DNA of 64,000 bases from G963704535 sp963704535 (GTDB lineage: Bacteria; Chloroflexota; Chloroflexia; Chloroflexales; Roseiflexaceae), in NCBI GenBank assembly GCA_963704535.1, contig OY969916.1:6572001-6636000 (forward strand). Reading direction: 5' to 3'. Made by a program: the position numbers and the translations under genes. This document shows positions 29,167 to 37,912 of this stretch, piece after piece; positions within the stretch are counted from its first letter, which is position 1; each line of letters opens with the position of its first letter. The notes beneath the pieces were generated by a model, which was not told where the DNA came from, did no database searches, and saw nothing but the letters and a program-made list of their open reading frames with translations.

Positions 29167-29595
29167 TTACGGATCGTCTTGTAGCTGTCGGAGCAGAGCG
29201 GCGCGTTCGACGCGCAGGCCGTCGGGCAGGCGCCCGGCCGGCGGAATCTGGTCGTCCAACTCGGCGACGAACAGCAGCGCGGCGATGGCCGGCTCGCGCA
29301 GGACGGCGTGGATCAACTGGAGCAGGGCGAGGCGCCGCAAGCGTGGCTGGCCGCCCGCCTGGCGTAAGTGGTTCTGCTGGGCGAAGGCCAGCGCCGTATC
29401 GGGAGTTAGGAACGCCAGCAAGGTGCGCTGGCGACGCTGGCCGCCTGCTGCCGCGCCCTGCCCACCAGTCCAGAACACGTAGAAATCGTGCGCGCCGATC
29501 CTGGCGTGTAGATCGGCCAGCAGCGCCCGCGCCGCCTCGACGGTGGCGCCGTGCTCGTCGGCCAGGTCTCGCAGCAGGGCTTCCTCCGACCTCAC
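29167..29595 (-). CDS. Hypothetical protein
   Basis: 142-residue soluble protein that I do not recognise. The GTG start has AGGAG eight bases upstream, which supports translation. The N-terminal half is helical (RSEEALLRDLADEHGATVEA, ARALLADLHARIG) and followed by HDFYVFWTGGQGAAAGG. A leucine/arginine-rich second half has no membrane helix. It is in the same direction as the surface-repeat gene upstream and prs downstream but is separated by hairpins on both sides, so it is probably monocistronic. Confidence 0.6.
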   Translation of the reverse strand: MRSEEALLRDLADEHGATVEAARALLADLHARIGAHDFYVFWTGGQGAAAGGQRRQRTLLAFLTPDTALAFAQQNHLRQAGGQPRLRRLALLQLIHAVLREPAIAALLFVAELDDQIPPAGRLPDGLRVERAALLRQLQDDP

Positions 29596-29650
29596 GATCG
29601 CTCCTACGTTTGGCTGTGCAAGCTATCGCAAGCTCGCTCCGGGTTGTGTT

Positions 29651-29692
29651 GGGGAGGCTTGGAGGGGACCACCCCTCCAAGCCTCCCCTTTT
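29651..29692 (+). terminator. Perfect 17-bp hairpin with T-run
   Basis: GGGGAGGCTTGGAGGGG, loop ACCA, the perfect complement, then TTTTCTC. It is formally a plus-strand terminator although both flanking genes are on the minus strand. It resembles the MITE-core hairpins by shape. Confidence 0.6.
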
Positions 29693-29719
29693 CTCGGAAC
29701 GAATTTACGCTACGCTGTA

Positions 29720-30757
29720 CTATGGAACCGGCGTTGGCGCGGGCGGCGGTGGTGGAGCGGTTGGACGAGGGGGCGCGATAATATCCGGCCTGCTATTCTG
29801 GAGGTGCAGCCCAGTGCCAAGGAGCCCAAGCTTCATGTTGCACTCCGCGCTGCCGGCCGGCGAATGAAGTTCGATCCGCGTGCGCTCGAAATACTGGACT
29901 GTATAGATCTGCCCATCTTCAGGAAGCCGTTCCTGGATCTGATCGCTCATTGGGTAGCCGTGCAGGGGCAGGCCGCCGGTTTGCTCCCAGAACGTTAGAA
30001 AGCAGCCGGTCACGCCGTGGCTGGTCTCGGCGAAGTAGCGCATGCCTGGCCGGTTGACAAAGAAGGTTTGCTTGGGAAAGGTGAAATCCCTGGTGAACTC
30101 GGCGCCGAGCCGCCCGCCCTGGACCTCGTAGCTGGTGCCGGCGTACTCGGGTCAGTGCTCCAGCCGGGTGCGCTCGAACCACTGGATGAGTCGATTATTC
30201 ACGGTGATCGGGTTGCTGATCGCCAGCCCAAAGAACGGCTCGCCGCCGTTCTGGTTGTAGTAATCGCGGAACCGATCACTGATCTGCGGGGGCGGGCCGT
30301 ACAGGCTGTACGGGGAGGGGATATCGCCGTTATAGAGCGACTCAGGGTCCATCGCGAGCTGCTCGTTGCGTTGGGTGCCGCTGGTATCGATGCGCGGCTC
30401 AAGGGACGGCAGCGCCTCCTGTGAGCCAGGGAACCTGAGAATATCCCGTCGACCAGTGGCTGCAGCGATCAGGTACAGGATAAGAAAGAGCAACACGAAC
30501 AGCAGGATCGCCTTAGGCGCGCTGCGCCGCGCGCGCACTGCTTCCTCACGCGGGCTATCGCGCGTCAACGCATCGTGCAGTGCTATAGCCTCGCGCTCGC
30601 TCTCCACGCGCCGCTCGGCCAGCTCGTCGGCCATCGCCTGCTCGATCGCCTGCTCGATCAGCACCCGGCGCTCGGCCTCCGACTTGTCGACGAGATCCTT
30701 CGCTCGCTGCCGGATGGCCTTATGAAGCTCGGTGTTCTTTTGTGATTCGTCGCTCAT
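29720..30757 (-). pseudogene. Membrane-anchored protein with three repeats, in-frame TGA
   Basis: One continuous frame of 346 codons broken by TGA at 30152-30154, between FERTRLEH and PEYAGTSYEVQGG. Elsewhere in the protein the equivalent position reads through. The N-terminus is a charged helical domain with one membrane helix (AILLFVLLFLILYLIAAAT, about residues 83-101). An external part follows with three similar units ending in FF/LPLHGYP and QWFERTRLE/QYFERTRIE, a repeat common in secreted Chloroflexi proteins. The C-terminus is proline-rich. Either a nonsense mutation or a base error; readthrough is unlikely. Function is unknown, probably cell surface. Confidence 0.6.
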
Positions 30758-30780
30758 CGGGCCTCCATTTTCGTAGTGGC

Positions 30781-30848
30781 GCGTGAAATGTGAAACGTGT
30801 TGCGTAAAGACGCTTCCCTAGTACTCGTCACTTGTCGCCTGTCACTGG
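30781..30848. repeat. Heptamer repeat (GCGTGAA / TCACTTG type)
   Basis: GCGTGAA-ATGTGAA-ACGTGTT-GCGTAAA then ACTCGTC-ACTTGTC-GCCTGTC. It reaches the HIT gene's stop codon and supplies its TGA. Confidence 0.5.
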
Positions 30849-31255
30849 CCGGCGGCGCGGCGAATCTGGTCGGCTACAACTTGCAGATCGGCTTGGTCTG
30901 CCTGCTGCGGCCTCCACAGCTGCACCGCGTGGTCGCCCTCCCAGCGAGGGATCACGTGAACGTGGTAATGAAAGACGGTCTGGCCTGCGGCGGCCCCGTT
31001 GTTCTGGATGATATTCAGACCGTCAGGATTGAGCGTATCGCGCAGCGCGAGCGCAACCCGTTGCACCGTTCGCATGACGGCGGCCAGCATATCGGGCGGA
31101 ATCGCGAAGAGGTCGGAATGCTGGGCCTTGCTAATGACCAGCATGTGCCCGCGGGTGGCCGGGTTGATGTCCATAAAGGCCAGGGTCTCCTGGTCTTCAT
31201 AGACCTTCATCGCAGGAATCTCACCGCTCACAATTTTCGAGAAGATCGACGGCAT
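30842..31255 (-). CDS. HIT-family nucleotide-binding protein
   Basis: Histidine-triad protein of 137 residues with the active-site motif in TVFHYHVHVIPRW (H-x-H-x-H) and the usual start SIFSKIVSGEIPAMKVYED. Such proteins hydrolyse dinucleotides or nucleoside phosphoramidates; the exact substrate is unknown. GAGGAGG precedes the ATG. The stop codon lies at the edge of a heptamer repeat. It is separated from polX upstream by an 8-mer palindrome. Confidence 0.93.
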   Translation of the reverse strand: MPSIFSKIVSGEIPAMKVYEDQETLAFMDINPATRGHMLVISKAQHSDLFAIPPDMLAAVMRTVQRVALALRDTLNPDGLNIIQNNGAAAGQTVFHYHVHVIPRWEGDHAVQLWRPQQADQADLQVVADQIRRAAGQ

Positions 31256-31273
31256 GAATCCTCCTCACCTGGC

Positions 31274-31372
31274 CGATGACAAGGTGAAGGGGTGACAAGG
31301 TGAGGGGGTGAAGGAGGAATAAATCTTGTCACCGTGTCATCTTGTCACCGTGTCATCTTGTCATCTTGTCAC
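31274..31372. repeat. 8-mer palindrome (GGTGACAA / CTTGTCAC)
   Basis: Left arm of GGTGACAA/GGTGAGGG units, right arm of CTTGTCAC/CGTGTCAT units, period 8. It provides the last residues (DKMTR) and stop codon of polX. Confidence 0.65.
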
Positions 31373-33104
31373 GTTCGAGCCACTCCATCAGCCGTTCAAG
31401 CTCCCAGGTATTAGCGATCCGCTCGGCCTCGGCCCAGCCACGCCGCGCGGTAAGCACGCCCAGCCTGATCCAGGGGAGGTTGCTGGGGTGATGCGAATCG
31501 CTGTTGATCGTGATGCGGGCGCCAAGCTCCAGGGCGCGCCGCACACTCGGCGCATCCAGGTCGAGCCGATCGGGGCCGCTGTTGACTTCGAGCAGGGTGC
31601 CGGTCTCGGCGGCGGCCCGCGCGATGGCGTCGAGGTCGATCTCGGAGCCGGCGCGATTACCAATCAGCCGGCCGGTCGGGTGGCCGATGATGTCGACGTG
31701 TGGGTTGCGGATGGCGCGCAGGAGCCGCTCGGTCGCCTGCGCGGCCGGCTGGTGCAGGCTGACGTGCGGCGACGCGACGACGATGTCCAGGTCGGCCAGC
31801 GCTTCATCCGGCAGGGCCAGCGTCCCGTCGGCGGTGATATCCACCTCGACGCCGCGCAGGATTCGGAACGGGTCGCCGCCCGACTCGAACTCGGCGTTGA
31901 GCGCGGCGATCTCGGCGGCCTGCTGCTTGAGCCGCCCAGCGTCGAGCCCATTGGTGATTCCCAGGTACGCGCTGTGGTCGGTGATCGCAATGTAGTGGTA
32001 GCCACGGGCGCGGGCGGCCTCGGCCATCTCGCGCATGCTGGCCTTGCCGTCGCTCCAGGTGCTGTGCATATGCAGGTCGGCCTTGATATCCTGGAGTTCG
32101 ACCAGGCGGGGCAGCCGGCCGGCCTTGGCGGCGGCGAACTCGCCCGAGTCCTCGCGGATCTCCGGCGGAATCCAGGGCAGCCCAATCGCGGCATAGACCT
32201 CTTCCTCGGTCGTGCAGGTCAGCAATGAGCCGTCGTGGCGCTTGAACCCGTGCTCGCTAAAGCTCAGGCCCTGCTCAAGCGCCAGCTCGCGAAAGCGGAT
32301 GTTGTGGGCCTTGCCGCCGGTGAAGTGCTGGAGTGCCGAGCCCCACATCTCCGGGGACAGGGCGATCAGGTCGGCCTGGAGCCCGTTGTGCAAGTAGACG
32401 GTGGCCTTCTCGGTGCCGAAGGACTCGACCTTCGCGACCAGCGGCAGCTCCGTAAAGGCCCGGATGGCTGCGGTCGGATCGTCGGCGGCGGCCAGGATGT
32501 CGAGGTCGCCGATCGTCTCGCGGGCGCGGCGCAGGCTGCCGGCGTAGGTGGCCTCGCGCACGCCGGGTGCGGCGGCCCGCAGCGCCTCGATCAGGCTCTC
32601 GGCGGCGCGCAGCGCGTCGATCAGCAGGGTGCGCCGGTCGCGCCCTTGGGCTGCGGCAATACCCTGGATGATGCCGGCGATCGTCTTGGCGCCGAACCCT
32701 TTCACGCCATTGAGCCGGCCGGACTCCGCGGCGATCTTGAGGTCGGCCAGGCTGGCGATCCCCAACTCCTCGTACAACCGCCCAGCCGTGCGCGGCCCGA
32801 CGTTCGGCACATGGAGCATCTCCAACACGCCGGTCGGCACTTTGGCCCTCAGTTTCTCGTAGAACTGGAGTTGGCCGGTGTCGAGCAGTTCGCCGATCTT
32901 GTCGGCGATCGCTTTGCCGACGCCGGGGATGCCCACAAGCTCGCCGCGCTCACGCAGGCTGGCGAGCGGCGCGGACAGATCGACGATCGCATCACCGGCA
33001 CGCCGGTAGGCCTGAGTGCGGAAGCGGTCCTCGCCCAGGACCTCCATCGTGTCGGCGATGGCGTAGAAGACGTCGGCGATCTCGCGATTGTTTAGCATAG
33101 CCAA
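31353..33104 (-). CDS. polX: Family X DNA polymerase with PHP domain (PolX)
   Basis: 583 residues. An N-terminal helix-hairpin-helix region (IPGVGKAIADKIGELL, VPNVGPRTAGRLYEEL) is followed by the nucleotidyltransferase core (YAGSLRRARETIGDLDILAA, with the GS and DLD catalytic Asp residues). A C-terminal PHP domain has metal ligands in KADLHMHSTWSDGKASM, IAITDHSAYLG, GVEVDI, ASPHVSLHQ, DIIGHPTGRL and INSDSHHP. Bacterial PolX fills short gaps in base-excision repair, with 3'-5' exonuclease activity in the PHP domain. All key residues are present. The final five residues come from the adjacent repeat. Confidence 0.95.
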   Translation of the reverse strand: MAMLNNREIADVFYAIADTMEVLGEDRFRTQAYRRAGDAIVDLSAPLASLRERGELVGIPGVGKAIADKIGELLDTGQLQFYEKLRAKVPTGVLEMLHVPNVGPRTAGRLYEELGIASLADLKIAAESGRLNGVKGFGAKTIAGIIQGIAAAQGRDRRTLLIDALRAAESLIEALRAAAPGVREATYAGSLRRARETIGDLDILAAADDPTAAIRAFTELPLVAKVESFGTEKATVYLHNGLQADLIALSPEMWGSALQHFTGGKAHNIRFRELALEQGLSFSEHGFKRHDGSLLTCTTEEEVYAAIGLPWIPPEIREDSGEFAAAKAGRLPRLVELQDIKADLHMHSTWSDGKASMREMAEAARARGYHYIAITDHSAYLGITNGLDAGRLKQQAAEIAALNAEFESGGDPFRILRGVEVDITADGTLALPDEALADLDIVVASPHVSLHQPAAQATERLLRAIRNPHVDIIGHPTGRLIGNRAGSEIDLDAIARAAAETGTLLEVNSGPDRLDLDAPSVRRALELGARITINSDSHHPSNLPWIRLGVLTARRGWAEAERIANTWELERLMEWLERDKMTR

Positions 33105-33287
33105 TTCAGGAGTAGCATGGTTTGGGGTGGCACTGCTGGAAGAGCAACGCCATACCCTGGGCGGCTACACAGTTGCTCTGTCAATACCAATAGCAGAAGC
33201 TGTCATACGGATACGTACTGTAAACTTTTTCTACACGCGCCATTATAGCATGGAGAGCAAGCGGCGTACCATCGGGGAGGTGAGTGG

Positions 33288-33665
33288 TTAGAGGGTGTTC
33301 CGCTGGTCAAGCAGCGCCTGGATCTTCCTCAGTAGCTTGGGGAAATCGACCGGCTTGGTCTCGTATTCATTACAGCCGACCTCAATGCACCGCTGTCGAT
33401 CATCGGCCATGGCGTGAGCGGTCAGCGCAATGATTGGAATGGGGTTGGTGTCGGGATGCGCCTTGAGCTGCCGGGTCGCCTCCCAGCCGTCCAGCACCGG
33501 CAGGCTCATATCCATGATAATCAGATCCGGCAGCTCGGACCTGGCCAGGGCGATGCCCTGCAAACCGTTGGAGGCGATAAGCACCTGGTATTTATAATGC
33601 GCCAAGTGCCGTGAGATAATGTCACGGTTCAGGTCATTATCTTCGATCAGCAAAATCTTCGCCAT
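33288..33665 (-). CDS. Single-domain response regulator
   Basis: 125-residue receiver: acidic pair in ILLIEDNDLNRDIISRHL, phospho-Asp in LIIMDMSLPVLDGWEATRQL, then IIALTAHAM and YETKPVDFPKL. There is no output domain. It lies 145 bases downstream of the 7TM histidine kinase on the same strand, and that kinase lacks its own receiver, so they are a likely pair. The MSLPVLDGWEATR signature resembles receivers found in hybrid-kinase systems. Confidence 0.9.
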   Translation of the reverse strand: MAKILLIEDNDLNRDIISRHLAHYKYQVLIASNGLQGIALARSELPDLIIMDMSLPVLDGWEATRQLKAHPDTNPIPIIALTAHAMADDRQRCIEVGCNEYETKPVDFPKLLRKIQALLDQRNTL

Positions 33666-33810
33666 AGTTGTCCTCTGCGTTTTGGTGCGCCGAGAAACTG
33701 TTTGATACTAACGTGCGTTCTGGCGGAAAAGATGAATGTGGGAGAGAACAAGATCGTGAAAGGCGGCCCTTCCACACCTCCCCGCTGCAAGATACCACAC
33801 GTACACGCAA

Positions 33811-35800
33811 CTAGGAAGGCTCATCAGCGCTTGTGCCGATAGCGACTACCTGGAACTCCAGATTGTGATGATCGGGCGCGAGCGCGGCCACCACCGGATG
33901 CGGGAGCGCGTCGCCTGAGATCTGCGCGGCCGGCACGGCACGCTCGGCTACCTCGGCGGGGAGCCGAACCGTGAAGATCGACCCGTGGCCGGCCTGGCTC
34001 TCGACAGTAATATCGCCGCCCATCATTTCGGCAAAAGTGGCGGCTGAGCGCCAGCCCCAGGCCGGTGCCGCCGTACTTGCGGGCGGTCGAAATATCGGCC
34101 TGGGCGAACTCGATAAAGAGCTGCTGTACCTGCTCGGCGGTGATGCCGATGCCGGTGTCGGCGATGCGGAAGCGAATCCAGTCGCAGGTATGAGTTATAA
34201 GTTTTGAGTTTTGAGTTTTGAGTTGCGTGTCATCCGATAACTCATAACTCTCAACTTTTAACTCAGAACTTGAAGAACGGGTGACTTGAAGCGTGATCGT
34301 GCCCTGTTCGGTGAACTTGGCCGCGTTGTTGAGCAGATTTAAGAGCACCTGGCGCACCCTGGTCTGGTCGGTGTGCATGGTGCCGATATCGCCGGCATAG
34401 TTGACCTTCAGCGAATTTGCGTTCTTGTTGATCAGCGGCAGCACGGTCGTCACGGCGCTCTCAACCATCTCCGAGACGCGGAAGGTCTCCAGGTCCAGCT
34501 CAAGCTTCCCTGCCTCGATCTTGGAGAGATCGAGAATATCGCTGATCAGCGCGAGTAGTTGGCCGCCCGCCCCGCGGATGCGATCGAGGAACAAGACGAT
34601 ATCGTCCGAGTTACGGTCCTTGAGCAGGATCTGAAGCAGCTCGCTATAGCCCATGATCGCCGTCAAGGGCGTGCGTAGCTCATGACTCATATTGGCCAGG
34701 AAGGCGCTTTTCGCCCGGTTGGCCAACTCGGCCTCTTCCTTGGCCTGGTACAATGCTTCTTCCACGTGCTTGCGGTCGGTGATGTCGTGAAGGACGATCA
34801 GCCGGCCGGTGAGCCGCTGGTACCGATCAAACAGTGGTGAGATACGCAGGTCGAAGAAGCGCTGGGTGGAGTCTTTGTCAATCGTTATCTCCACCTGCGT
34901 CTCGGTCACATCGCGGTAGCGCTCGATCAGATCGGGGCGGGCGGACAGGACATGGAGGGCCGGCTGCCCGATCGCCTCTGCAGTCGTACGGCACAGGATG
35001 CGCTGAGCGGCCGGGTTCAGGTCGACGACGCGGTTGTGTAGGTCCAGCACAATCACGGCGTCGGCCATGTTCTCGAGCACGGCATCGCGCGCCACCGGCA
35101 CGATGTCGAGCAGGTGGTAATGAAAGAGGCCCCAGGCCCAGAGCACTCCGGCCAGGGTGAACGCGAAGGGGGTCAGGTCAAGGTGCGGGAAAGGGCTCTG
35201 GCCGGTGATGTAAGCGATATTGCCGGCCAATGGGACCAGCCCGCTCAACCACAATATCGTCGCCTGGCCCCGGTAGAGGCGCGGCAGTTGGAAGAATGCC
35301 TGGAAGACCAGCAGAATGCCGGTCAGCATCACGAGGTAGGAATAGGCCGCGTGAACCAGGAACCAGGTTCCATAGCTTGTCGCCATGAAGACGAGCGGGC
35401 CGTGGGTGATCTGGCGCACATCGCTCCAGAGCAGGTGATGGGCCTCGTTGGTCCAGACCAGTACCAGGGTGATCGCTGGCACGGTCGCCAGCAACACGAG
35501 CGGGCGCGGGGCCACCCAGCGCTCGCGACCGACATATTCGAGTGCCATGATCAGCGCGGCGACTGGGCCGATCACGATGCCGATATACTCAAACTTGGCC
35601 CAGAAGACCTGGGCGGCCAGGTCGGCGCTGCTCAACTCCAGGGCGTACCCGATCGTCCAGACCATCACGGCCAGCATGATCACGGTGAACGGCACGGCAC
35701 CGAAGATCGGGCGGCGGCGCCATGCATAGATCGCTAGCAGCGTCGCAATCGCGGCGGCGACGAGCAGGGGAATGATGTATGGAGTGTACTGCCAGCGCAT
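33811..35800 (-). CDS. 7TM-PAS sensor histidine kinase (one apparent frameshift)
   Basis: About 662 residues. Residues 1-225 form a 7-helix membrane module of the 7TMR-HK type (IIPLLVAAAIATLLAIYAW onward). A PAS domain follows (residues 235-350, ENMADAVIVLDLHNRVVDLN), then HisKA (FLANMSHELRTPLTAIMGYS) and HATPase_c (LLNLLNNAAKFTEQG, IADTGIGITAEQV, RKYGGTGLGLALS). One extra base in the A-run at 34033-34036 breaks the frame; correction gives ALSRHFAEMMGGDITVES. About 28 residues between VTRS and CDWIRFRIAD come from a heptamer palindrome inserted in frame. The start at 35800 was chosen over ATG 35872 because it has GGGAAAG upstream. Confidence 0.88.
34189..34271. repeat. In-frame heptamer palindrome (GTTTTGA type)
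   Basis: GTTTTGA-GTTTTGA-GTTTTGA with a partly complementary arm of CAACTTTTAACTC type. It encodes the extra loop in the ATPase domain of the 7TM histidine kinase. Confidence 0.65.
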
Positions 35801-35893
35801 TGGCGCAACTTTCCCACTGAAAACTACATACGACTTATCGCATTTCCTGGCTCTACTTAATGAATCGGCCATCCGATCTAAAAGTTACGACGG

Positions 35894-36937
35894 CTACCAT
35901 AGGCGCGACTGCTCCGACCCAGGCTCGCCGCCGGCTTTCTCGACATATGAGAAGCCCAGGTGCTCGTAGGCGCGCCGGGTGGCGATGCGCCCGCGCGGAG
36001 TGCGCTGAAGAAAGCCAAGCTGGAGCAGGAACGGCTCATAGACATCCTCGATCGCATCGACCTCCTCGGCCAGGGCCGCCGCCAGCGTCGAAAGGCCGAC
36101 CGGCCCGCCGCCGAACAGCTCGACGATCGCCCGCAGCAGCCGGCGGTCGTTTTCGTCGAGCCCCAGCTCGTCCACCTCCAACTGGGCCAGCGACTCGCGG
36201 GCGACTTCGAGGGTGATCGTCCCGCCGCCGACGACCTGGGCGTAGTCGCGCACGCGGCGCAGCAGCCGATTGACGATGCGCGGGGTGCCGCGGGCGCGGC
36301 GGGCGATCTCGTGGGCGCCTTCGGAGGTATTCTCGACATTCAGAATCCACGACGAGCGGATGACAATGTCGTAGAGCGCGTCCACCGTGTAGAAGTCCAT
36401 GCGATGGGTCGAGCCGAAGCGATCACGCAGCGGCGAGGTCAGCAGCGCGATGCGGGTGGTGGCGCCGATGACGGTGAACTTGGGCAGCGGGAGGCGCAGG
36501 TTGCGGGCGCTTGGTCCCTTGCCGACGACGATATCGAGCGCGAAGTCCTCCATCGCCGGGTAGAGCACCTCTTCGACGGCGCGGTTTAGACGGTGGATCT
36601 CGTCGATGAACAGGATGTCGTCCTTATGCAGGTTGGTAAGGATGGCCGCCAGGTCGCCGGCGCGCTCAATCGCCGGGCCGGAGGTGAGCTTGATGCTGAC
36701 GCCCATCTCGTTGGCGAGCACGCCGGCCAGGCTGGTCTTGCCTAGCCCCGGCGGCCCGTAGAACAACGTGTGGTCGAGCGGCTCCTGCCGGCCCTTGGCG
36801 GCGGCGATGGCGATCTTCAACTGCTCGACAACTCGCTCCTGGCCGATAAACTCGGCCAGCCGCTTCGGGCGCAGACTCTTTTCGGCCTGCTGGTCTTCCT
36901 CGGCAGAGCTAGGGTTGACGATCCGATCGTCGTCCAT
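35894..36937 (-). CDS. ruvB: Holliday junction branch-migration helicase RuvB
   Basis: 347 residues, full-length. Walker A in TLFYGPPGLGKTSLAGVLAN, Walker B in ILFIDEIHRLNRAVEE, sensor 1 in FTVIGATTRIALLTSPLRDR, arginine finger region RFGSTHRMDFY, then a C-terminal winged helix (GPVGLSTLAAALAEEVDAIE). It drives RuvA-bound branch migration. ruvA and ruvC are not in the window. A MITE copy lies 18 bases upstream of the start, within the probable leader. Confidence 0.97.
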   Translation of the reverse strand: MDDDRIVNPSSAEEDQQAEKSLRPKRLAEFIGQERVVEQLKIAIAAAKGRQEPLDHTLFYGPPGLGKTSLAGVLANEMGVSIKLTSGPAIERAGDLAAILTNLHKDDILFIDEIHRLNRAVEEVLYPAMEDFALDIVVGKGPSARNLRLPLPKFTVIGATTRIALLTSPLRDRFGSTHRMDFYTVDALYDIVIRSSWILNVENTSEGAHEIARRARGTPRIVNRLLRRVRDYAQVVGGGTITLEVARESLAQLEVDELGLDENDRRLLRAIVELFGGGPVGLSTLAAALAEEVDAIEDVYEPFLLQLGFLQRTPRGRIATRRAYEHLGFSYVEKAGGEPGSEQSRLW

Positions 36938-36954
36938 CCGGGACCTTTCAATAA

Positions 36955-37051
36955 GAAGCTGTCTGAAAAGGGGGAGTTTGAGGGGGCTGCCCCCTCAAGA
37001 AGCCCTTCCATCACGGACTATGAGCGACAAATCAACCTTTCAGACAGTCTC
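36955..37051. repeat. MITE-like element copy 3
   Basis: 97 bp with ends GAAGCTGTCTGAAAAGG and CCTTTCAGACAGTCTC, flanked by TAA and TAT, so a perfect duplication is not retained. It is upstream of ruvB. Confidence 0.65.
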
Positions 37052-37054
37052 TAT

Positions 37055-37080
37055 GGAATTGAGAATTGAGAATTGAGAAC
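37055..37080. repeat. Single-arm heptamer repeat (GAATTGA)
   Basis: Three GAATTGA units directly after the MITE copy, with no complementary arm. Confidence 0.45.
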
Positions 37081-37186
37081 GAACTTGCAGGCTGGTCTTC
37101 GTTCGCACCGGAACTGTTTCAGTACTTCTGTGCGATGAAGGGATTATAGCATATGGGCGTGCTGATTGCCGAGCCCAATCGCCTGA

Positions 37187-37765
37187 TCAGCCTTGCTGCT
37201 GCCCGACGAAGGCGATCAACCCGATGCGGATGAGCCGCCCAAGGAACACCGCGGTGATAAAGAGCCAGAAGGGCAGCCCGAGTGCTCCGGCGGTGAGCCC
37301 AGCGACATCAAAAGCCGGGTTTGGCGGGGCGGCCAGGAGGAACAGGACCAGGAAGGCTCGCCAGGGGTGTTGGAGTTGCCGCTGCACCCAGCGGTAGAAC
37401 GGGGTATCCTGGACCGCGCCGCGCCCGGAGCGCCCGACGAAGAAAGCGACCGACTCTCCTATCGCCGAGCCAAGCGCGCCGGCCAGGACGACACCGGGGA
37501 AGCTCAACTCCTGGGCCAGCCGCGCGACGAGGCCGTAGTAGGGCACCGGCACCACCACGGTCGCATTGGCGATCAGTGTGATGATGAAGACTCCCAGGTA
37601 GCCAAAGGCCCCCAGGCGCTGCACTAGGTCTTCGGGGAGCAGATAGTAGGCCACGATGTTGAGCGCTATCGCGACGAGCCCGATCAGGAGTGGCCGCAGC
37701 CACGGCCCGAATCGCGCGGTTGCGCTGCGAGGCATTTCCGACACAAGTTCTTCGGTGGGGTCCAT
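37187..37765 (-). CDS. VTT-domain (DedA/TVP38-like) membrane protein
   Basis: 192 residues with about five hydrophobic segments. The central GSAIGESVAFFVGRSGRGAV resembles the conserved G-x-x-x-G...Y/F-x-G-R segment of the SNARE-associated/VTT family, whose members act as lipid or small-molecule transporters and scramblases. VVVPVPYYGLVARLA before it fits the re-entrant loop. Substrate cannot be inferred. It stands alone between ruvB's leader and the IS66 element. Confidence 0.72.
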   Translation of the reverse strand: MDPTEELVSEMPRSATARFGPWLRPLLIGLVAIALNIVAYYLLPEDLVQRLGAFGYLGVFIITLIANATVVVPVPYYGLVARLAQELSFPGVVLAGALGSAIGESVAFFVGRSGRGAVQDTPFYRWVQRQLQHPWRAFLVLFLLAAPPNPAFDVAGLTAGALGLPFWLFITAVFLGRLIRIGLIAFVGQQQG

Positions 37766-37796
37766 ACGCGCTATTGTACCAGAGATTGCGCGGCTG

Positions 37797-37904
37797 ATCC
37801 CGCCCCGGTCTACGTGGAGGGCGATTTCTACATCCGTGATGGCAGGGCAAGAAGCAGTTCAACGCGCAGCAGGCGCTGGCATATGCGAAGCAGCGTTGGT
37901 CAGC
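37797..37904 (+). pseudogene. Possible remnant of an LCP (LytR-CpsA-Psr) gene
   Basis: Two short frames give APVYVEGDFYIRDG and, one base shifted, KKQFNAQQALAYAKQRWSA. The second resembles the N/A-Q-x-A-L-A-Y-A-x-x-R motif of LCP-family transferases. The fragment stops at the IS66 insertion point and I see no continuation beyond it. Weak evidence. Confidence 0.25.
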
Positions 37905-37912
37905 ATAATTAT

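Noticed and set aside
32235..33095. 286-residue plus-strand ORF
   Set aside because: Antisense to the polX helix-hairpin-helix and polymerase regions, which are unmistakable.
36955..37051. Regulatory leader of ruvB
   Set aside because: The hairpin is one copy of the dispersed MITE-like family, so a specific regulatory role is not supported.
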